DNA from: Pseudomonadota bacterium
Lineage (GTDB): Bacteria; Pseudomonadota; Gammaproteobacteria; Burkholderiales; Thiobacteraceae
DNA length: 64,000 nucleotides
Assembly (NCBI GenBank): GCA_021812385.1
Contig: JAKANO010000003.1
Span: forward strand, 1-64,000
Direction of reading: 5' to 3'
Of the stretch, positions 58,391 through 64,000 are shown piece after piece. A program made the translations under genes and the position numbers. Within the stretch, counting starts at the first letter, position 1, and each line of letters opens with the position of its first letter. The notes beneath the pieces are model-generated. The model made no database searches. It had not been told where the DNA came from and saw only the letters and a list, made by a program, of their open reading frames with translations.

Positions 58391-60096
58391 GTGGTGGCTC
58401 CTTTCTCGTTCCATTGCAATAAGGCGGTGGCGAACAAGCCGCGCCAACCGGCGCGCGCCGCTTCACCGCCGTGAATTTTACCCTCTTGTGTAATCCAATC
58501 GGCCGCGCCAGGATGCATGTCGATATAACGCCCCAGCACTTGCGGCAGTTGCTCGGTCACGGCGGCGACGTCGTTGCGGATCGCGGCGATTTTATCCTCG
58601 GCTGCGGCGGGCGCGACCCAGGAAATGGCGAAGGTGTATTCGAATAAGGCCCATAGTCCGCGCTGCCGGCCCTTCAAGACTTCCGCGCTTTTCGCAGCAG
58701 TGCCGCTGTGTTCCAGCGCTAGCCGCATTTGCTCCAGCAGGCTGTCGCTCATGGCTTCCGTGCCGCGCTGCAGGCGAATCAGCAGCAGCGTGGCGTGCAG
58801 TTCGCCGCCTTGGTCCAGCGAAGCGCGCAAGGCGGTTTTTTCCAGGGTGCGCAGGGTGGCGACCGAGTAGATGCGCGCGATGCTGAAATACGCCAGCGCC
58901 ACCGTCACCGGCCCGGTGAGATTGATATAAGTGGTGCTGAGGTTGATGCTGGCGTAGGTGATGCCGAGCAGGATGAATTGCGATGCGCCGAACAGGCGAT
59001 CAATTTTGGTGTAGCCGACATCGCGGTAAAACGCCCAGGCCGTGCCCCAGATCATCAGCAGGCTCAGCAGCGGATAGAAAATGCGGCCTTCCGGCACGTG
59101 CAGATAATCGCCGCGCTGCATGTTGTCGATGGCGGTGGCGAGAATTTCCACGCCGGGATGCAGTTGCGCCAGCGGCGTGGGCTTCACGTCGAACAAGCTG
59201 GGCGCGGTGGAACCGATCAGCACGATCTTGCCCTTGAATTCGTCCGGCGCGCGCTGCGGCACCTGGCGCTGCATGTCGAACAGCACATCGCTGAAACTCA
59301 CCGTGGGATAAGTGAAGGGCTTGCCGCGCCAGTTGAGAATGACGCTTTCGGTATCCGGCTCCTTGCCGCCCAAGCCCTCCACGACGCGTGCCGGCAGCGA
59401 GGGAATCGCCCAACCGTAGTCGGCGCGAAACACCGTGTACTGGCGCACCACGCCATCTGCATCGGGATAGATGTTGTGCAGGCCGAGGCGGCCGCCTTTT
59501 AAGATGGATTGGAAGAACGGCAGCACCATGGCCACCGTCGCATCCGGCGCGGGAACCTCATCCTCGATCTTGCCCACGCCGGGAATCTGCGCCGCCTTCA
59601 CTTGGCTCAGTTGGTCGTCCGCCGGATCGAGCCGCAGCATGGGGAAATAGGTGTTGTTGGTGCGCGCCACGGCGGCGTCGAAGTAGGCGTCGCTGTCCGG
59701 GTTGTACACGTCCGGATCGCTGAACAGAATATCGAACACCACCGCCTTGGGCTGCTGTGTTTCGAGGTGTTCGAGGAATTCGCCGAGCACCTGGCGCGGC
59801 CAGGGCCAGCGGCCGTAGTCCTTGGCCATGGCCGCCAGGCTGGCCTCGTTGATGTCGACGATGACGATTGTGGGATCGGGCTTGGGCACCACCACGCGCC
59901 ATTTCATCATGAGATCGAACGCCGTCTGGCGCATGTTCGATCCGACATGCAGAAACGCCGCATCCACCACCACGAACAGCGAGAACAGGAAAGCGAGATA
60001 CAGATAGAAAACATTGCGCCAGCGCAGCGCGAGCAAGCTCCAGAAGCGCGCCACGAGCTGGCGCATGAATTGCAGGGCAGAGGTCAGAGGACTCAT
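58387..60096 (-). CDS. CHASE2-domain membrane protein without a classical output domain
   Basis: The 569-residue protein has an N-terminal membrane segment (FYLYLAFLFSLFVVVDAAFL) and a large periplasmic CHASE2 domain (residues 55-320; IVDINEASLAAMAKDYGRWP, VVFDILFSDPD, GKIVLIGSTAPSLFDVKPTP). About three membrane segments follow. The cytoplasmic remainder (400-569) shows no GGDEF, cyclase or kinase signature. CHASE2 normally senses an unknown periplasmic signal. The missing enzymatic output and the coupling to SH3 and M48 genes suggest an envelope-stress sensor or scaffold. Confidence 0.85.
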   Translation of the reverse strand: MSPLTSALQFMRQLVARFWSLLALRWRNVFYLYLAFLFSLFVVVDAAFLHVGSNMRQTAFDLMMKWRVVVPKPDPTIVIVDINEASLAAMAKDYGRWPWPRQVLGEFLEHLETQQPKAVVFDILFSDPDVYNPDSDAYFDAAVARTNNTYFPMLRLDPADDQLSQVKAAQIPGVGKIEDEVPAPDATVAMVLPFFQSILKGGRLGLHNIYPDADGVVRQYTVFRADYGWAIPSLPARVVEGLGGKEPDTESVILNWRGKPFTYPTVSFSDVLFDMQRQVPQRAPDEFKGKIVLIGSTAPSLFDVKPTPLAQLHPGVEILATAIDNMQRGDYLHVPEGRIFYPLLSLLMIWGTAWAFYRDVGYTKIDRLFGASQFILLGITYASINLSTTYINLTGPVTVALAYFSIARIYSVATLRTLEKTALRASLDQGGELHATLLLIRLQRGTEAMSDSLLEQMRLALEHSGTAAKSAEVLKGRQRGLWALFEYTFAISWVAPAAAEDKIAAIRNDVAAVTEQLPQVLGRYIDMHPGAADWITQEGKIHGGEAARAGWRGLFATALLQWNEKGATT

Positions 60097-60132
60097 CTTG
60101 CTTATTATGCGCCTGAAGCGCTAAACCTTAAG

Positions 60133-60166
60133 AGGCCCGCCGCGCAACGGTTTCCGCAGCGGGCCT
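60133..60166 (-). terminator. Hairpin after the OmpA-like lipoprotein gene
   Basis: AGGCCCGC (60133-60140) and GCGGGCCT (60159-60166) are perfect complements; a CTTAAGGTTT stretch follows on the minus strand. It lies in the gap between the OmpA-like gene and CHASE2 and probably ends the former's transcript, although the U-tract is weak. Confidence 0.65.
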
Positions 60167-60190
60167 GCCGTGCCTTACAAACGGCTGCTT

Positions 60191-60820
60191 TTAGCCTGCG
60201 GGCGTCGGCTTCACATAAATCTCCACGCGACGGTTAAGACGGCGTCCGGCTTCCGTATCGTTGGAGGCGCGCGGGTCTTTATCGCCGCGCCCTTCCTCAT
60301 GCAGCCGCGCTTCGGGCACGCCGTGACTGCTCATTTCGTTCATCACCGCTTGTGCACGCTGTTGCGATAATTCCAGATTATGCGCAGGCGAGCCGGAAGA
60401 GTCGGTATAACCGATCACATCAACAGCCGTTAGATTGTATTGGGTAAGGACGGCGGCCAGCTTATCCAGGATCGACTTCAGCGCGGGTTTCACGGTGGCC
60501 TTGTTGATGGCGAAGGATCCCTCATTGTTCAGGCTCAGCTTCAACGAATTGTCCTGGAGCCGCTCTATTTCCAGCGCCTTATGTTGCAGCTCGCCGGACA
60601 GGGCTTGATGGATGTCCTGCTCCTCCTTATCCATATAGTCGGTCATGTCGATCGCCGCAATATTCGCGGCGGCGTCCTTGCTTGCCTCGGGACCTTGCTC
60701 CGCCGTTGCAAGCGCTGCCGTTGCGCTGCCGGCCTGGGCGTCAGCGTCGGGACGATCGGTAGCGCAACCCGCCAAGCTGAGCGCTGTAGCCAAAGCCATC
60801 AAAATTTTTCCATAGGGCAT
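60191..60820 (-). CDS. OmpA-family lipoprotein
   Basis: From ATG 60820 (GGAG upstream) the 209-residue product has a lipoprotein signal with lipobox LAGC (Cys19). The C-terminal OmpA domain carries VIGYTDSSGSPAHNLELSQQ and RAQAVMNEM, the peptidoglycan-binding signature. Between them lies a helical linker. A longer frame from 60916 has no signal-like start. It likely links the outer membrane to peptidoglycan. Confidence 0.9.
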   Translation of the reverse strand: MPYGKILMALATALSLAGCATDRPDADAQAGSATAALATAEQGPEASKDAAANIAAIDMTDYMDKEEQDIHQALSGELQHKALEIERLQDNSLKLSLNNEGSFAINKATVKPALKSILDKLAAVLTQYNLTAVDVIGYTDSSGSPAHNLELSQQRAQAVMNEMSSHGVPEARLHEEGRGDKDPRASNDTEAGRRLNRRVEIYVKPTPAG

Positions 60821-61005
60821 TTTTATTCTCCAGGTATGTGATGAATGACAGTCGGTGTTTTCATGAATTATCGATACGACAATGTAATATGGCAAGCATG
60901 CCAAAGAAAAATTCAAAAAACATCAAAAAAATGTCAAATCAATACTTAATAAATGGGAATAAATAGGGTCAGAGTCGAATAAAATATGCGCCAGCCCTGC
61001 CCCTG

Positions 61006-61392
61006 CTAGGGTTTCTTGCCGATCAACTCGATCTGATAGCCATCCGGATCGCAAACAAAGGCGATGATGGTGGTGCCGGCATTCATCGGCCCGGCTTCGC
61101 GCAGGATTTTGCCGCCGCGGCTGCGAATTTCGGCGGTCGCGGCGTAGACGTCGTCGACTTCGATGGCGATGTGGCCGAAGCCGCCGCCGAGTTCGTAACT
61201 GCTCACGCCCCAGTTGTAGGTGAGCTCGATCACGGTGTGGTCTTTTTCGTCGCCATAGCCGACGAAGGCTAGGGTGAATTTTCCTTCGGGGTAGTCCTTG
61301 CGCCGCAGCAATTGCATGCCCAGGACTTGGGTGTAGAAGTCGATGGAGCGATCGAGATCGCCGCTGCGAATCATGGTGTGAAGTAGCCGCAT
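61006..61392 (-). CDS. gloA: Lactoylglutathione lyase (glyoxalase I)
   Basis: Glyoxalase I isomerises the methylglyoxal-glutathione adduct. The 128-residue protein has all four metal ligands at the E. coli positions: His5, Glu56, His74 and Glu122 ([31 protein letters not shown]). The alpha/beta fold and length are normal. The gene is single, in a region with the GGDEF-EAL gene upstream on the same strand. Confidence 0.96.
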   Translation of the reverse strand: MRLLHTMIRSGDLDRSIDFYTQVLGMQLLRRKDYPEGKFTLAFVGYGDEKDHTVIELTYNWGVSSYELGGGFGHIAIEVDDVYAATAEIRSRGGKILREAGPMNAGTTIIAFVCDPDGYQIELIGKKP

Positions 61393-61498
61393 GTTTGCTG
61401 TCCTTGCCTAAGGAAATTTGTTTCGCCGTGAAAACGGCGCGATGAGAGCGCTATGATGCCACGCTGCGCGCGCCGCACCAAGATTCAGCGTTGCGGTG

Positions 61499-63754
61499 CT
61501 ACCCGGCCAGTGGCGACCAGGCGTATTCGCTCAGCCATTGCGGAATGGCTTCGGCGGGGATGGGGTGGCCCATGAAAAATCCTTGAGCGCTGTTGCAGTT
61601 CATGCTGCGCAATAAATCCAAGGTCTCGCGATTTTCTACGCCTTCCGCGACCACCGCATATCCCAGGTTGTGCGCCAGGTCGATGGTGGAGCGCACGATG
61701 GCGGCATCGGTGGCGTCATGCGCCATATTCAAAATAAACGATTTATCCAGCTTGATGGAATGGATGGGCAAGCGCCGTAAATAGGCGAGCGAAGAGTAGC
61801 CGGTGCCAAAATCGTCGATGGCGGTCGCCACGCCGATCTCGCGCAGTTGCCGCAGCACATGCGAGCCGTGGCCAATATCCGCCATCAGCGTATTTTCCGT
61901 GATTTCAATTTCAAAGCGTCCGCTACGCTCCTGCGATAAGCCGTCGCCCAGCGTATCGTGCAGGTTTTGCAATAGCTTGGGATTTTGGAAAGACGAGGCG
62001 GAAACGTTGATGGCGATGCTCAAATTATTTCCCGCTTTTTCCCACAGCCGGCTTTGCGCGGCGATGGTTTGAATAATCCAATCCGTCATCGGATGAATCA
62101 GTCCGGAGCGTTCCGCGAGCGCGATAAATTGATCGGGCAGGATCAAGCCCTGTTCGGGGTGCAGCCAGCGAATCAGGGCTTCTACGCCATAGACGCGGCC
62201 ATCTTGCAGCCCGACTTTGGGTTGATAGTACAAAACGAATTCTTCTCGATCCAAAGCGCGGCGCAAGTCGCTGGCCAATTGAAATTGATTCGCCATGCGG
62301 TCGGTGGTTTCGTGCTGGAACACGCCCGGGCCAATGCCTTTGTGCTTGGAGCTGTACATGGCGAGATCGGCGCAACTCATCAGCGTATCCATGTCATTCC
62401 CGTGCTCGGGATAGAGCGCAATGCCGATGCCGACGCCCAGATAGAGCTCTTGCCCTGCATAGGTAAAGGGTCGCGCTAATGCCTCTGAAATGGTCGCAGC
62501 GACTTTTTGCGCGGCCTGCAAGCCATTCGTCACTTCCGGCAACAGCACCGCGAACTCGTCACCGCCGAGCCGCGCCAAGGTGTCGGAATCGCGCAACAGC
62601 GGCGTCAGGCGCGCGCCCACTTGGCGCAACACTTCGTCGCCCGCGGGATGCCCGAGCGTGTCGTTGATTTCCTTGAAGTGATCCAGGTCCATCAACATCA
62701 GCACGACTTGCATATTGCCCAGCCGGCGTGCCGTGGCAATGGCTTGGGACAAGCGATCGTAGAGCAGGGAGCGATTGGGCAAGCCGGTCAGGCTGTCGGT
62801 GGTTGCCAGCGTGTTTAATCTTGAAATGACTTCTTTCCATTTGGTCATGTCGTCCATCAAGCCATCGATCCGCGCCACGCAGCCGGTAGCGTCCAAAAAT
62901 GGATGAAACGTTCTGCGGAACCAGCGCGCCGGCTTGCCGGGTTCTTGGATGCGGCTTTCCACCTCCACGCGCTTTCCCTGCAAGGCCTCGTTCCAGGCAC
63001 TCTTGACCAGGTCGCGGTCGTCGGGATGCGTCCACGCTAGGCAAGGAATCGGCATATCCATCTCGATACTGCAAATTTCTTGCGTGGAAGGACTGACATA
63101 TAAAGGCGTATTGGTTTTGACATCAACCGACCACAAGACTTGCGGGATATTGGCCAGCAAGCTCGAAATTTGCCCTTGCAACAATGCGACCTTGTCTTTC
63201 TCCACTTGCAGTTGCGACAGGGCGGCATCCCAATAACCTTCCATCATCATGCCCATGTCGCGGAACAGGAATTTTTGGATCGCATCTTCCAGCAGCTGCC
63301 GCTCGGCAACAGGAATGGTGATGTCATCATCGAGCACTTCATGCAAGTAATCCAAATACAGCAGATAAGCACCCATGAACCACGCGGGTTCGATGCCGTG
63401 TCGATAATGAATATGGCCAATCGAGGTTAATGCAGATGCGCTTTCACTGCTGCTGTCACCCAAGAGGAAGGCATTCAGGTGAGAGACTTGCTTGCGCACC
63501 AAGTCTTCGATCTTGCCGCCGCCCGCTTGGTAATTATTCAAAACCTTGGCCGTGGCCGGGAAGTTGAACAGGTATTCGTAGAAGGCTTCGGCAAAGCGTT
63601 CGCCGTTGCTGAGCAGTAGAGAATGATAGTGTTGGAGAATTTTGCTGTCGGTGCTGGAGATGCGCAGAAAACGATTGAACGATGCATTGAGCTGCTGCAC
63701 AACATCGCCTTGCGGCCCCTGCCTGGCGCTATTGCTCGGATGTTCTTGCGACAT
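61499..63754 (-). CDS. Globin-coupled GGDEF-EAL c-di-GMP enzyme
   Basis: The 751-residue protein has three parts. An N-terminal globin-coupled sensor (residues 30-150) has proximal His92 in VSHLNAFLLGD and IGHIHYRHGIEPAWF, as in heme O2 sensors such as DosC. A PAS-like region (about 190-310) follows. The GGDEF domain has GGDEF at 397-401 with an intact RxxD inhibitory site (RDSD, 388-391). The EAL domain has VEALIRW (EAL at 525-527), LDKSFI and ITENTLMAD. The protein can in principle both make and degrade c-di-GMP under oxygen or redox control. The net direction cannot be told from sequence. Confidence 0.9.
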   Translation of the reverse strand: MSQEHPSNSARQGPQGDVVQQLNASFNRFLRISSTDSKILQHYHSLLLSNGERFAEAFYEYLFNFPATAKVLNNYQAGGGKIEDLVRKQVSHLNAFLLGDSSSESASALTSIGHIHYRHGIEPAWFMGAYLLYLDYLHEVLDDDITIPVAERQLLEDAIQKFLFRDMGMMMEGYWDAALSQLQVEKDKVALLQGQISSLLANIPQVLWSVDVKTNTPLYVSPSTQEICSIEMDMPIPCLAWTHPDDRDLVKSAWNEALQGKRVEVESRIQEPGKPARWFRRTFHPFLDATGCVARIDGLMDDMTKWKEVISRLNTLATTDSLTGLPNRSLLYDRLSQAIATARRLGNMQVVLMLMDLDHFKEINDTLGHPAGDEVLRQVGARLTPLLRDSDTLARLGGDEFAVLLPEVTNGLQAAQKVAATISEALARPFTYAGQELYLGVGIGIALYPEHGNDMDTLMSCADLAMYSSKHKGIGPGVFQHETTDRMANQFQLASDLRRALDREEFVLYYQPKVGLQDGRVYGVEALIRWLHPEQGLILPDQFIALAERSGLIHPMTDWIIQTIAAQSRLWEKAGNNLSIAINVSASSFQNPKLLQNLHDTLGDGLSQERSGRFEIEITENTLMADIGHGSHVLRQLREIGVATAIDDFGTGYSSLAYLRRLPIHSIKLDKSFILNMAHDATDAAIVRSTIDLAHNLGYAVVAEGVENRETLDLLRSMNCNSAQGFFMGHPIPAEAIPQWLSEYAWSPLAG

Positions 63755-63915
63755 CTGGCCCCCTGTTTTTATGTAAACGCCGAACCGCTGTTAGCAAGTG
63801 CGCGCTTTACTTTAAGTAGTTGGGCGAGTTTACCACAATATAAAAGTGGTTATTATGCCGGGCTAATGGGAGGAAATCATTTGAGCAACGCAAATCGCGC
63901 GCGGGGACAAGCCGA

Positions 63916-64000
63916 TCAATGGGCGGCGCGCGCGCCACGCAAATGCTGATTGGCCGCCAGGTAGGCGCCGAGCCAGCCTAAAGAGGCGGCGCTGACGAGA
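63916..64000 (-). CDS. ftsX: C-terminal end of FtsX-like protein, cut by the window
   Basis: On the minus strand 28 codons are open from the window edge to a TGA at 63916. The peptide ends SLGWLGAYLAANQHLRGARA. It resembles the C-terminus of FtsX (a GW-x2-A-x-LA-x2-QHLR pattern, as I recall it from E. coli), the permease-like partner of FtsE in cell division. The call rests on a short tail and is tentative. Confidence 0.5.
   Translation of the reverse strand, partial: LVSAASLGWLGAYLAANQHLRGARAAH

Noticed and set aside
63623-63949. 108-codon plus-strand frame near the right edge
   Set aside because: Overlaps the 5' end of the GGDEF-EAL gene and the FtsX-like tail on the other strand; no protein-like pattern.

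Overview
The window looks like chromosomal DNA of a betaproteobacterium, probably near the Nitrosomonadales/Gallionellales; I cannot name a genus. The evidence is the set of housekeeping blocks: lolB-ispE-tRNAGln-prs-rplY-pth-ychF, miaB-phoH-ybeY-corC-lnt and glyQ-glyS-gmhB-plsC. A type IVa pilin behind a sigma-54 promoter fits as well. No rRNA, CRISPR array, prophage or complete insertion sequence is visible. There are two tRNA genes (Gln-UUG and Met-CAU).

Layout. 1-1802: an ABC exporter of MacB type (ATPase cut by the window edge, plus permease). 1937-16492: a leftward, visibly AT-richer surface-polysaccharide block with eight probable glycosyltransferases (GT2, GT4 and GT-C types), a Wzm/Wzt O-antigen exporter, two methyltransferases, a sugar aminotransferase and a cupin. 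16556-21882: the major pilin gene pilA with an exact -24/-12 promoter and a terminator, then a SPINDLY-type O-GlcNAc transferase, a TPR/GT9-like protein and a small unknown protein. I read the pilin and its neighbours as a possible protein-glycosylation locus. 21940-23502: an FHA protein and a PP2C phosphatase without a kinase. 23503-23987: a 485-bp gene-free gap with DnaA-box-like sites. 23988-29877: hslR, a dynamin-like GTPase, a GMC oxidoreductase with its small Tat-type subunit, and mutM. 29917-33795: a GldA/GldF/GldG-like ABC system with a DUF4340 protein.

33885-40709 is the lolB-to-ychF block. Directly after it, at about 40807-40905, lies a well-formed cyclic-di-GMP-I (GEMM-I) riboswitch with its own promoter. 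It precedes one gene (41009-42202) for a low-complexity Ala/Pro/Gln-rich protein of unknown function. I consider this the most interesting feature of the window. 42316-54839 carries tRNA-Met, miaB, phoH, ybeY, corC, lnt, a two-domain rhodanese facing a DsrE-like protein, glyQS, gmhB, plsC and a YgjP-type metalloprotease. 55066-60820 is a leftward run of envelope and stress genes (GlsB, DUF937, SDR, M48 protease, SH3, CHASE2, OmpA lipoprotein). 61006-63754 holds gloA and a globin-coupled GGDEF-EAL protein. The left-reading end of a gene that resembles ftsX closes the window.

Working together. The c-di-GMP theme appears twice: a globin-sensor GGDEF-EAL enzyme that could make or degrade the signal, and the riboswitch that should sense it. 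The pilin, polysaccharide and glycosyltransferase genes point to an elaborate cell surface. Intergenic palindromic repeats are frequent in the right half, and two related copies have become the C-terminal codons of pth and plsC.
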